Shown piece after piece: positions 1 to 6,591 of a DNA stretch of 10,378 nt. The position numbers and the translations under genes are program-made. The DNA lies in the NCBI GenBank assembly GCA_016938515.1, contig JAFGUM010000190.1, positions 1-10,378 of the forward strand, in the 5' to 3' direction. How positions within the stretch are numbered: position 1 is the stretch's first letter; each line of letters starts with the position of its first letter. This DNA comes from Spirochaetales bacterium (GTDB taxonomy: Bacteria > Spirochaetota > Spirochaetia > Treponematales > UBA12059). A model generated the notes under the pieces. The model had not been told where the DNA came from. It searched no databases and saw only the letters and a program-made list of their open reading frames with translations.

Positions 1-778
1 ACTTGGTCTGGTCTGTCATCTTGGGCATGGCGTTCCATACCGAGGCGGCCACTGCGTTGCCGACCGCGGATTCTGCCGAAGTCGTGCTCATCACCTGCGG
101 GCTCTGGAATGCGACGGATCCGAGAAGCTGGGCTGTTGAAGTATCGTAGATCTTCATCGACCCCTGGGCGGTGGCGTAATACTTGCCTCCAGAGCTGGAG
201 TTCGTAGCCGAGAACGAGACCTCAACGTATACATCGGCGTTGTATTTCTGCGCGATGTACTGAATCAGGTCTATTGATCCGCCGGTTTCTGCCTGGTAAG
301 CGGACTGCTGGTCTTTCTTGTTCTTTTCAATCTGGTCAAAATCGACTACGGACAAGCCCATCTTTTCCAGCAGGAACCGGTTGGCCTGGTTCACGGCGAT
401 CTTGGCTGATTGTGGATCTATACCAGCTTTCTCGTCGTAGTAGACCATGTACTGCAGGCGAGCGAGGTGGTTGTTGAGGAAGGCTTCCTCTTCGGGTGTC
501 AGCACGCCGGCAGCTGGTGGTGGAGCGTCAACCGCTGGAGACGCGGCGGGTGCTTGGGTTGTAGCCGGGGCGGGCGAGCCTGATGCGGTGGGTGCAGTGC
601 TTGTCGCCGAGCCCCCCTGTACGAGCGCGATGGCTCTGTCTTTCAGGGGCTGGCCGGGATCTACCGCGGCTGGCGCGGCTTGATCCGCGGGTGCGGGCTC
701 CGGAGCGGGTTCCGGCGAACTTACGCACGAACCAAGAATCGCGACGCAGACGATCGTTATCAATGCTTTCATCCTCAT
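1..778 (-). CDS. Pro/Ala-rich lipoprotein, C-terminus beyond left edge
   Basis: The reading frame is open from the ATG at 778 to the left edge, giving 259 residues with no stop, so the gene is 3'-partial. Residues 1-18 form a lipoprotein signal peptide: basic MRMK, a hydrophobic core, and the lipobox LGSC with the lipid-modified Cys18. Residues 20-93 are a low-complexity Pro/Ala/Ser linker (PEPAPEPAPA and similar). A folded part starts near residue 94 (TPEEEAFLNNHL). It includes a strand-rich stretch, NADVYVEVSFS...GKYYATAQGSMKIYD...LLGSVAF, which resembles the alternating strands of FlgT/CsgG-like or DUF6175 periplasmic lipoproteins; that family link is a guess from pattern. I chose ATG 778 over ATG 772 because AAGGG at 790-786 lies 7 bases upstream of it. 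It is probably membrane-anchored and periplasm-facing, function unknown. The signal peptide would be acted on by the Lgt encoded in this window. Confidence 0.85.
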   Translation of the reverse strand, partial: MRMKALITIVCVAILGSCVSSPEPAPEPAPADQAAPAAVDPGQPLKDRAIALVQGGSATSTAPTASGSPAPATTQAPAASPAVDAPPPAAGVLTPEEEAFLNNHLARLQYMVYYDEKAGIDPQSAKIAVNQANRFLLEKMGLSVVDFDQIEKNKKDQQSAYQAETGGSIDLIQYIAQKYNADVYVEVSFSATNSSSGGKYYATAQGSMKIYDTSTAQLLGSVAFQSPQVMSTTSAESAVGNAVAASVWNAMPKMTDQTK

Positions 779-785
779 GGACAAT

Positions 786-796
786 CCCTTCCCCTC
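786..796 (-). promoter_or_regulatory. Ribosome binding site of the left lipoprotein
   Basis: The minus strand reads GAGGGGAAGGG ending 7 bases before the ATG at 778. The purine-rich run favours this ATG over the in-frame ATG two codons later. Confidence 0.6.
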
Positions 797-808
797 GTTC
801 GGAAAAAT

Positions 809-836
809 ACTATAGCGCGGAAAAACACAAAAACAA
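809..836 (-). promoter_or_regulatory. Candidate proximal promoter of the left lipoprotein
   Basis: On the minus strand, TTGTTT (836-831) is followed after 16 bases by TATAGT (814-809), five of six matches to the sigma-70 -10 box. The -35 box is weak. Transcription would start near 802 and leave a leader of about 24 bases containing the ribosome binding site. Confidence 0.4.
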
Positions 837-872
837 AACCCCGCACGCGACAAGGTAAAAACAGCGCGGCAC

Positions 873-892
873 GGTTTGGACTCTATCCAACC
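873..892 (-). repeat. Inverted repeat in the lipoprotein leader
   Basis: The arms GGTTTGGA (873-880) and TCCAACC (886-892) are complementary apart from one bulged base and are separated by CTCTA. The repeat lies at the predicted start of the transcript from the distal promoter. It could be an operator or a 5'-end RNA hairpin. No known regulator site was recognised. Confidence 0.4.
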
Positions 893-898
893 TATACG

Positions 899-926
899 AT
901 TGTAAACGATGACAAGACAAAATCAA
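899..926 (-). promoter_or_regulatory. Candidate distal promoter of the left lipoprotein
   Basis: On the minus strand, TTGATT (926-921) and TACAAT (904-899) are separated by 16 bases, matching the sigma-70 boxes at four and five of six positions. Transcription would start near 892, on the edge of the inverted repeat, giving a leader of about 115 bases. It and the proximal promoter may be alternatives. Confidence 0.4.
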
Positions 927-937
927 GGCTTCGCCTT
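918..937 (-). terminator. Weak hairpin at the end of the large lipoprotein gene
   Basis: On the minus strand AAGGC-GAA-GCCTT (937-925) forms a five-base-pair stem that overlaps the stop codon and is followed by GATTTTG. The stem is short and the T-run is broken, so termination would be leaky at best. It also overlaps the -35 of the next candidate promoter. Confidence 0.25.
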
Positions 938-2882
938 ATAAGTCATCGGCAGAAGCCAGGCTGTCTTGGCTGGTTGTGGATTGAGCGCTCGTCTTGACTT
1001 CGAGAATGGCCAGCGTCAGAGCACGAATGGTGGCTGGAGAGCCCGGATCTGGGGAGATGACCCACCTGGCTCCGGGGGCGAGGCCGTACGGTATAGGCAG
1101 CTGCTCGTCGCCACCGCCGTACAGGATTGCGCCGGAGTCCGTACGCTCGAGACCCACGGCAAACCTTCCGCCGTCGAACACGGAGAGCGTAGTGGAAAGA
1201 TCGCTCTGGTCGGTAGCGTCGTCGTAGATCGCTACATTGCCATTCGAGCCAATAGAAAGCGTCTTGCCGCTTTCAAGCGCCATGCTGACGGTAACTTCTC
1301 CCGCTACAAGATCAAACCACAGGAAGCTTCTGTCTTCTGGCAGGTCTGCGTCTCCGGCTATGAGCTTCGAATTGGTTAGAAGGGTCAGCGAGTCGCGACC
1401 GGGTTTTACCGGACCCTCTGTTACTATTCCCCTGCCTGGTACGCCACCTTCAAAGCCGCTGGCGACCAGCAATGACGGGCCGAGCCTTGTCGCTTCCGCG
1501 AGGTAGTAGGCGGGGTAAGCGCCAGCCATCACGCGTACTTCGTCGTACACGGCTTCGTAGCCGTCGTCACCGGCTATGGTACAGGCTCCTGGCACCGCTC
1601 CAAACAGGCCGGAAGGAACAAAGCCAGAGCCGGCGGGGTTTTCGTCAATGTAGAACGATACAGCCGCGCCGGTTTCCACAGGGCTGACGTGCACGGCGAG
1701 TCGGGTCGCCCTGTTGGGAAGACCTGATGACGCGAGCGCCGAGTCGCCCCGCGAGCTGACGAAGGGGATCCCTCCGCGTACGCCTATGGTAAGGCTCGGC
1801 ACGCCGTCTGTCCCTTGCGCGATCAGCAGCACGCCATCCCCGTCTGGTGCATCACCCACGGCCGGAGCGATGGTAAACACCGCGGTAAACGCCCTGGGCA
1901 GACCGGTGGATTCATCAACAGGAAGCAGGCTCGACGCGGAAACAAGCCCCGCTCCGGCGCCTAGGTGGAATCCGAAGCCGGCGGGATAGGTTTCCAGGTA
2001 CGGCTCGCCCAGGCCAACTGGCTCACTTTGACTCTGGCGGATTCCTGAGTCCTTGTAATTGCCGTTCAGCGCAAGCCGGGTCCAGGCATCCAGGCTTTCG
2101 TAGGCGTCGGGAGATCCCGAAACAGCAGAGAGGGGTAGCCTGATGTCTGCGGTGGACAGCGGCGTAACATCGAATCCGACGGGTGGCTCGAACGGAAACA
2201 GCTCCGCTCTGGCTACGTAGACGCCGTTGGCCTTTGGTGCCTCCCAGGCTACCCTGTCGGCGCGCTCTGAAACGAGGCCGACGGCTCTGACGGTTCCGTC
2301 GATTGTCCATCGTATCCAAGGATCAGTACCATCCGGATAGTCGGCTTCAAGCTTGAGGAGGGAAACGCCGCCGGCGTTGACCTTGCCTGGATACACAGCC
2401 AGTGCCGGAGTAGGCATCGATCCGGCGTACACGAGAAGGGCGGTACTGTACGTAGACAAAACAGCGCCTGAAGCGTCACGCACCGACGCCTGCAGTACAT
2501 AGTAGCCGTCTTCCAGGTCATCTGGCAGTGAGAATGGTGGTATATCGCGGTAGAGATCCTCTACGACGATGCTTCCATCCGCTGCGTCGACACTGGAAAA
2601 TACGATGGATGCCACAATCGAACCCGAGGAACTGGTAAGTTCCAGGTATAGCGAAGCTGGTTCAGGCGCTCCGTTTACCGATGAAACCGCTACTGCAAGG
2701 GATGTGTCTTCAGCCAGGCGCGCACCGTCATCAAGCGGCCTTCCCTCCTGCGTCAACTCGACGACGTACATCGAGTCGAGTTCTTCCTTGGTGAACAAGG
2801 CACTGCCCACGTCACACGAAGCGAAGACGAGAGAGACGAGGAGAATAACAGTAATTGTTGCACGCACCGTTATCTTTGGCAT
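936..2882 (-). CDS. Large lipoprotein with Ig-like and LamG/ConA-like regions
   Basis: This encodes 648 residues. Residues 1-23 are a signal peptide (MPKITVRATITVILLV core) ending in VFAS-Cys23; Phe at -3 fits the relaxed lipobox of spirochaetes. Residues ~38-155 and ~160-250 look like two beta-sandwich (Ig-like) segments, with DGYYVLQASVRD and WEAPKANGVYVARAELFPF as typical strand patterns. Residues ~265-460 resemble a concanavalin/LamG-type sandwich, ending in the characteristic YDEVRVMAGAYP. A further strand-rich region fills 465-632 and the last ~15 residues are Ser/Thr/Asp-rich. The ATG at 2882 is preferred over those at 2888 and 2912: GGGA lies six bases upstream of it, and a good promoter overlaps the 2912 start. 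Domain calls rest on pattern, not a search. It is probably a surface or periplasmic protein that binds a ligand or glycan; the actual ligand is unknown. Confidence 0.85.
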   Translation of the reverse strand: MPKITVRATITVILLVSLVFASCDVGSALFTKEELDSMYVVELTQEGRPLDDGARLAEDTSLAVAVSSVNGAPEPASLYLELTSSSGSIVASIVFSSVDAADGSIVVEDLYRDIPPFSLPDDLEDGYYVLQASVRDASGAVLSTYSTALLVYAGSMPTPALAVYPGKVNAGGVSLLKLEADYPDGTDPWIRWTIDGTVRAVGLVSERADRVAWEAPKANGVYVARAELFPFEPPVGFDVTPLSTADIRLPLSAVSGSPDAYESLDAWTRLALNGNYKDSGIRQSQSEPVGLGEPYLETYPAGFGFHLGAGAGLVSASSLLPVDESTGLPRAFTAVFTIAPAVGDAPDGDGVLLIAQGTDGVPSLTIGVRGGIPFVSSRGDSALASSGLPNRATRLAVHVSPVETGAAVSFYIDENPAGSGFVPSGLFGAVPGACTIAGDDGYEAVYDEVRVMAGAYPAYYLAEATRLGPSLLVASGFEGGVPGRGIVTEGPVKPGRDSLTLLTNSKLIAGDADLPEDRSFLWFDLVAGEVTVSMALESGKTLSIGSNGNVAIYDDATDQSDLSTTLSVFDGGRFAVGLERTDSGAILYGGGDEQLPIPYGLAPGARWVISPDPGSPATIRALTLAILEVKTSAQSTTSQDSLASADDL

Positions 2883-2888
2883 ATACAT

Positions 2889-2892
2889 TCCC
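2889..2892 (-). promoter_or_regulatory. Ribosome binding site deciding the 2882 start
   Basis: The minus strand reads AACTGGGA directly before ATG TAT ATG. GGGA is six bases from the second ATG (2882) and zero bases from the first (2888), so the 2882 ATG is the better start. Confidence 0.5.
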
Positions 2893-2899
2893 AGTTGAT

Positions 2900-2928
2900 A
2901 GTATAGCACCAAAGGCTTCTGGTAACAA
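2900..2928 (-). promoter_or_regulatory. Promoter of the large lipoprotein gene
   Basis: On the minus strand, TTGTTA (2928-2923) and TATACT (2905-2900) are separated by exactly 17 bases, and TGC precedes the -10 box (extended -10). Transcription would begin near 2893, giving a leader of only about 11 bases that just includes the GGGA ribosome site. This makes the lipoprotein independent of nadE, which lies upstream. Confidence 0.6.
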
Positions 2929-2948
2929 TAAACAAAGAAAAAAACGCG

Positions 2949-4607
2949 TCAGTGCCGTGTATCCATGGCTTCGTGCACTACCCTTGCTATGGGCATGCGC
3001 CTGCCCATGCCAAAGGCGCGCGATGACACCTTGATAACAGGGGCGGCCTGCCTGCGCTTGTACTCTGACCTGGCTGTCATCGCCACGATACGCGTAACCA
3101 CGGCGGGGTCGAAACCGTGAGCCGCGATGTCTTCCGCTGACAGGTCTTTCTCTATATACAGCTCGAGTATGGCGTCAAGCAGGTTGTACGGCGGCAGGGA
3201 ATCCTGGTCGAGCTGGTTGGGACGCAGCTCTGCCGAGGGCGGCTTGTCTAGTATGGCGCGGGGAATGAGCCCGTCGCGGGCGTAGATACGTTCGCAGAGG
3301 GCGAATACTTCTGTTTTAAGGAGATCGCCTATCGGCGCGAGGGCTCCGCACATGTCTCCGTACAGCGTGCAGTAGCCAACGGCGAGTTCGCTTTTGTTGC
3401 CGGTGGTTAGCAGCATGCTATCGAATTTGTTTGACCATGCCATAAGAATGTCGCCGCGTATCCTGGCCTGGAGGTTTTCTTCGGTCAGGCCAAACGCCGT
3501 GCCTTCAAAATGTGGGTTGAGGGTGCCCAGAAAACTGGAGAACGGGGCCTCTATCGGGATGGTTTCCAGCCTGCATCCGAGCTGCCGCGCCAGTTCAACG
3601 CTGTCGTCGACGGATCCAGCCGAAGAAAACCTCGATGGCATGCTTACGCAGGTCAGGTTGTCTGCTCCTATCGCCTTGGCGGCCAGCACGGCGACTATGG
3701 CAGAATCTATGCCGCCAGAAAGCCCCAGGTGCGCCTTTTTAAAGCCGCACTTGCGCATATAGCCGCGTATTCCCTCGACGAGCGCGCGTTCAACTTCATC
3801 CCAGCGCTGCGGTGAGGTTGGTGCCGCCTGTTCCGCAACGGTGCTTTCTGTATCGACGACGAGTATGTCTTCGCCAAAGTCTCCAAGGGCTACCAAGTGT
3901 CCCTTCCTGTCTACGAGGAAGGATCTTCCGTCAAACACGAGCGAATCGTTGGCTCCTGCCATGTTGCAGTACGCGACGGGTACAGCCCCGGCTCGCGCGA
4001 GATCCGCGCACAGACCGACGCGCAGGTCTGTCTTGTCCATCTGGTAGGGTGAGGCTGAAGGTACGATTATGAGGTTGGCTCCCGCGTCGAGTAGTTCGCG
4101 GGGTGGATCGACGGGGTAGCGCATTCCCGGCACCGGGGTGGTTTCGCGCCAGAGATCTTCGCATATGGCGAAGCCTATCCTGGAGCCGCGGTAGTTCCAG
4201 ACGCGGCGCGCTGTCGCCGGTTCGAAATACCTGGCTTCGTCAAAAACATCGTAGGTAGGAAGCAGTGTTTTGGCCTGTTCAAAGACTACAGCGCCGTCGA
4301 GGATGACTGAAACGGCGTTGGTAAGGGGGCGTCCGAGTCCGCTCGGGTTCCTGCCTATGTGGCCAAGCGCCACCGCGACGCCGTGGGGCAGGGACTTTTG
4401 CAGGCGCCGGAACGCTTCCTCCTCGAGCTCGGCAAAGCTCGGCTGGTCAAGCAGATCCATGGGGGGGTAGCCGCACAGGCTCATTTCGGGGAACACGACG
4501 AGTTCTGGTTCGTGCCGCATGGCACGTCCCGTCGCGTCAAGAATTCTGTCGACATTGCCCGGGAAATCACCAATTACGGTGTCTATCTGGCACAGCGCAA
4601 GCTTCAT
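2949..4607 (-). CDS. nadE: Glutamine-dependent NAD+ synthetase
   Basis: This cytoplasmic enzyme makes NAD+ from nicotinate adenine dinucleotide, ATP and glutamine, the last step of NAD biosynthesis. The 552 residues match the usual two-domain form. Residues 1-~260 are a nitrilase-type glutaminase with the triad Glu41 (VVFPEMSLCGYPP), Lys113 (QAKTLLPTYDVFDE) and Cys149 (GFAICEDLW). Residues ~265-552 are the synthetase, with the PP-loop SGGIDS at 297-302 and TTGNKSELAVGYCTLYGD at 401-418. All expected catalytic residues are present, so it should be active with glutamine. The reading frame extends upstream to 5060, but the protein starts at ATG 4607, where MKLALCQI begins the conserved domain and GGAG (4616-4613) lies five bases away. 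It is divergent from the SDR-like gene. No terminator hairpin was seen after the stop, only a T-rich stretch. Confidence 0.97.
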   Translation of the reverse strand: MKLALCQIDTVIGDFPGNVDRILDATGRAMRHEPELVVFPEMSLCGYPPMDLLDQPSFAELEEEAFRRLQKSLPHGVAVALGHIGRNPSGLGRPLTNAVSVILDGAVVFEQAKTLLPTYDVFDEARYFEPATARRVWNYRGSRIGFAICEDLWRETTPVPGMRYPVDPPRELLDAGANLIIVPSASPYQMDKTDLRVGLCADLARAGAVPVAYCNMAGANDSLVFDGRSFLVDRKGHLVALGDFGEDILVVDTESTVAEQAAPTSPQRWDEVERALVEGIRGYMRKCGFKKAHLGLSGGIDSAIVAVLAAKAIGADNLTCVSMPSRFSSAGSVDDSVELARQLGCRLETIPIEAPFSSFLGTLNPHFEGTAFGLTEENLQARIRGDILMAWSNKFDSMLLTTGNKSELAVGYCTLYGDMCGALAPIGDLLKTEVFALCERIYARDGLIPRAILDKPPSAELRPNQLDQDSLPPYNLLDAILELYIEKDLSAEDIAAHGFDPAVVTRIVAMTARSEYKRRQAAPVIKVSSRAFGMGRRMPIARVVHEAMDTRH

Positions 4608-4623
4608 GATGGCTCCAATCGAG

Positions 4624-4635
4624 GGCGCCAGCGCC
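4624..4635. repeat. Small inverted repeat in the nadE leader
   Basis: GGCG-CCAG-CGCC forms a four-base-pair GC stem just upstream of the nadE ribosome site. It could be a weak leader hairpin or chance in GC-rich DNA. It does not match a NadE-regulator operator that I know. Confidence 0.2.
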
Positions 4636-4638
4636 AAC

Positions 4639-4667
4639 TTGCACCCTGTCCGCGCCCATAGTACACT
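4639..4667 (+). promoter_or_regulatory. Candidate promoter of the SDR-like gene
   Basis: TTGCAC (4639-4644) and TACACT (4662-4667) are separated by 17 bases. Match quality is modest (three and four of six). Transcription would begin about 4674, at the GTG start codon itself, so the mRNA may be leaderless; this agrees with the lack of any Shine-Dalgarno sequence before 4674. The -10 box overlaps that of nadE by two bases. Confidence 0.3.
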
Positions 4668-4686
4668 GCGACTGTGAAAAAGACAA
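4658..4686 (-). promoter_or_regulatory. Candidate nadE promoter
   Basis: On the minus strand, TTGTCT (4686-4681) and TACTAT (4663-4658) are separated by 17 bases, each matching the sigma-70 boxes at four of six positions. Transcription would start near 4651, giving a leader of about 44 bases. The -35 box lies inside the start of the divergent SDR-like gene. Confidence 0.4.
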
Positions 4687-5438
4687 CGTTGGTCGTTCCC
4701 GCCGGGTCGGCGAATACCGGCGCCTTCCTCGCGGAGGCGCGAGTCTCCGGTCGTGCTTCCGCCACACTTTCGATACAGCCTCCGTACTACGCGCCGGGTG
4801 CTGACGCGGCTGCTGATGACGCGGCTGCTTATGCCGATGAGCCCGTCCCCGGGCGCAACCTCGCAACGGCAGAGGCGACACCGGCGGAAGAAGGGGGCAC
4901 GGCGCAGCCGGAGAGCGGCGCGTGGCCTGGCGAAGAAGCCCCGTACACGGTCATAGAATGGAATCCCCTGTCGTTCGCTTCTGGCCGAGCCGCCATAATA
5001 GAAGCTGAAACGATGCTGGGCGGTCGGCTTGACGAACTCGTCATCATAGCTGATCCGCACGCAGATACCGCTGGGCTCAGCTCACTGTCTCCAAAAGAAC
5101 TGGAAAGCGCTGTACTCGCGTGGGGAGCAGGCCACGCTGAATTGATACGGGAAGCGGCCAGACGGTTTGAAGTGCGGGGAGGCGGCACCATAGTACTCGC
5201 CGTCGTACACGCGGATCGAGGCCCCCTGGGCGCGATGGCCGAAGGCGCGTTGCTGGGCCTCGCGGAGGGCATACTGGCGACCGGGTTGGGATCGGTTCGC
5301 TTTGCCGCCATCCGCGATGAGTCGGGTCAAGCGGAGACGTTGGCCAGGCACCTGATGAAAGCGCTGGATGAACCGTCCAGGGACTCGGGCAGGATCCAGC
5401 GAATCGGAGGGCGGCAGAGCTTGTTCGGGCGTAGCTGA
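4674..5438 (+). CDS. SDR-like Rossmann-fold protein lacking catalytic residues
   Basis: The 254-residue product follows the strand-helix order of a short-chain dehydrogenase. There is an N-terminal strand with a degenerate Gly loop (TTLVVPAGSANTGAF, 4-18), then RLDELVIIADPHA (118-130) where SDRs have their NNAG strand, then a helix and GGGTIVLAVVHADRG (169-183) for the strand that ends in the catalytic Ser. The helix that should carry Tyr-x-x-x-Lys reads GPLGAMAEGALLGLAEG (183-199) and has neither residue, so oxidoreductase activity is unlikely. Residues ~41-90 are an Ala/Glu/Pro-rich insert. It starts at GTG 4674, with no ribosome site visible, which is the weakest part of the call; the next Met is at residue 114. 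It is divergent from nadE and 44 bp before pfkA. It may be a regulatory or scaffolding pseudoenzyme; function unknown. Confidence 0.75.
   Translation: MKKTTLVVPAGSANTGAFLAEARVSGRASATLSIQPPYYAPGADAAADDAAAYADEPVPGRNLATAEATPAEEGGTAQPESGAWPGEEAPYTVIEWNPLSFASGRAAIIEAETMLGGRLDELVIIADPHADTAGLSSLSPKELESAVLAWGAGHAELIREAARRFEVRGGGTIVLAVVHADRGPLGAMAEGALLGLAEGILATGLGSVRFAAIRDESGQAETLARHLMKALDEPSRDSGRIQRIGGRQSLFGRS
4803..4832 (+). repeat. 15-bp tandem duplication in the SDR-like gene
   Basis: GACGCGGCTGCTGAT is followed at once by GACGCGGCTGCTTAT, 14 of 15 bases the same. It encodes DAAAD-DAAAY (residues 44-53) within the Ala-rich insert, so the frame is kept. It looks like replication slippage in a tolerant surface loop. 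Confidence 0.8.
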
Positions 5439-5471
5439 CGAACGTAGACAAAGACGCGATAGCACTGAGCA

Positions 5472-5477
5472 GGGAGG
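5472..5477 (+). promoter_or_regulatory. Ribosome binding site of pfkA
   Basis: GGGAGG ends five bases before ATG 5483 but only two before the in-frame GTG 5480, so ATG 5483 is the likely start. Confidence 0.75.
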
Positions 5478-5482
5478 CTGTG

Positions 5483-6589
5483 ATGGTAAAGAGTTCCGTT
5501 AAGCGATTTGGCATCCTGACGAGCGGCGGCGACTGCCCGGGGCTCAACGCCGCCATCCGCGGCGTCGCCAAGGCGGCTTCCAGCGTATTTGGCATGGAAA
5601 TAGTCGGCATATCAAACGGATACAGGGGCTTGATTGAAGGCGACGCGCGTGAGCTGTCTCCTGATGATTTTTCGGGAATACTCACGCGCGGTGGAACAAT
5701 CCTGGGTTCGTCCCGCGAAAAGCCGTTCAAGGGGCGTGACGACGGGCAGGCATCCGACGCTGAAGTCGGCAAGGACAAGCCGGAGCTGATCAAGGAAAAC
5801 GTCGCAAAGCTCAGACTCGACGCGCTCGTCGTGCTCGGGGGCAACGGCACAAACACTACGGCGCACTTGCTGTCCAAAGAAGGCCTCAACGTCATCGGCT
5901 TGCCCAAAACCATAGACAATGACATCTGGGGTACCGAAGTGACGTTTGGCTTTCATTCCGCGGTGGAAGTGGCTACCGAAGCGATAGACAGGCTGCACTC
6001 CACCGCGCACTCGCATAACAGGGTCATGGTGATAGAGCTGATGGGGCACAAGGCGGGATGGCTCGCGCTCTACGCGGGCATTGCCGGTGGTGGCGACATC
6101 ATCATCATTCCAGAAATACCCTACGACGCCGTGTCCGTGGCCCGGGACATAGAGAAGCGGCGTTCAGAAGGCAAACAATTTTCCATCGTTGTCGTCGCTG
6201 AAGGCGCCATGTCCAAAGAGGAAGCCGACCTGCCCAAAAAAGAGCGCAGGCGCCTGCGCGAAAAAATGCCGTACCCGAGCATCGGGTACAGGGTCGCGGC
6301 AGAAATTCAGTCGATGACCGGTATGGAGACGCGCGTAACGGTGCTTGGGTATCTGCAGCGGGGAGGGACGCCCAGCCCCTACGACCGCGTTCTGGCTACC
6401 AACTTTGGCACCGCTGCCGCCGAGCTGCTGGCGCGCGGGCGATTTGGCAGGATGGTGTGCATGAAGGACGCCAGCATTTCGTCCATACCCTTGTCAGAGG
6501 TGGCCGACAGAACCAAGACCATACCAGCTGACCACTACATGGTTGATACAGCAAGACTCGTCGGCGCGTGTTTCGGGGACGGGGCCTGA
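5483..6589 (+). CDS. pfkA: 6-phosphofructokinase, mixed-substrate group
   Basis: This cytoplasmic enzyme phosphorylates fructose 6-phosphate to fructose 1,6-bisphosphate, the committed step of glycolysis. The 368 residues fit the family. Numbering from GTG 5480, the donor loop SGGDCPGLNAA is at 15-25, GGNGT at 120-124, the catalytic loop PKTIDND at 142-148 with the base Asp146, MGHKAGW at 188-194, and the sugar-binding PEIPYD and YLQRGG near 211-216 and 291-296. Gly123 matches ATP enzymes, while Lys143 is the residue seen in pyrophosphate enzymes. This Gly plus Lys pair is typical of the actinobacterial-type group III, many of which use ATP. MGH replaces the MGR of E. coli PfkA. The Arg-to-His change was not assessed further. 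It follows the SDR-like gene by 44 bp, so the two are probably co-transcribed, and it converges on lgt with a 2-bp gap. Confidence 0.95.
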   Translation: MVKSSVKRFGILTSGGDCPGLNAAIRGVAKAASSVFGMEIVGISNGYRGLIEGDARELSPDDFSGILTRGGTILGSSREKPFKGRDDGQASDAEVGKDKPELIKENVAKLRLDALVVLGGNGTNTTAHLLSKEGLNVIGLPKTIDNDIWGTEVTFGFHSAVEVATEAIDRLHSTAHSHNRVMVIELMGHKAGWLALYAGIAGGGDIIIIPEIPYDAVSVARDIEKRRSEGKQFSIVVVAEGAMSKEEADLPKKERRRLREKMPYPSIGYRVAAEIQSMTGMETRVTVLGYLQRGGTPSPYDRVLATNFGTAAAELLARGRFGRMVCMKDASISSIPLSEVADRTKTIPADHYMVDTARLVGACFGDGA

Positions 6590-6591
6590 AC

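Noticed and set aside
966..1379. A 137-residue plus-strand frame inside the large lipoprotein gene, and similar frames throughout
   Set aside because: They lack ribosome sites and protein-like motifs and lie opposite or inside genes with clear domain signals.
2883..2912. Start of the large lipoprotein at 2912
   Set aside because: The -10 box of a good promoter (2905-2900) lies inside that stretch, and the signal peptide is normal only from 2882.
2923..2960. T-rich run after nadE as a terminator
   Set aside because: No stable hairpin precedes the T-run on the minus strand.
4608..4673. NAD-related riboswitch or NrtR/NiaR operator before nadE
   Set aside because: The 66-bp gap is too short and shows no recognisable motif of these elements.
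4608..5060. N-terminal extension of nadE by 151 residues
   Set aside because: The extension is Arg-rich, overlaps the divergent gene and has no family match; the conserved MKLALCQI start has its own ribosome site.
5439..5479. A separate pfkA promoter in the 44-bp gap
   Set aside because: Only very weak boxes are present, for example TTGTTC with TAGACA at 18 bases; co-transcription from upstream is simpler.
5077..5925. A 282-residue open frame on the minus strand opposite pfkA and the end of the SDR-like gene
   Set aside because: It is antisense to well-supported genes, has a Ser/Pro-rich composition without any recognisable motif, and is explained by the GC-rich codon pattern of the real genes.
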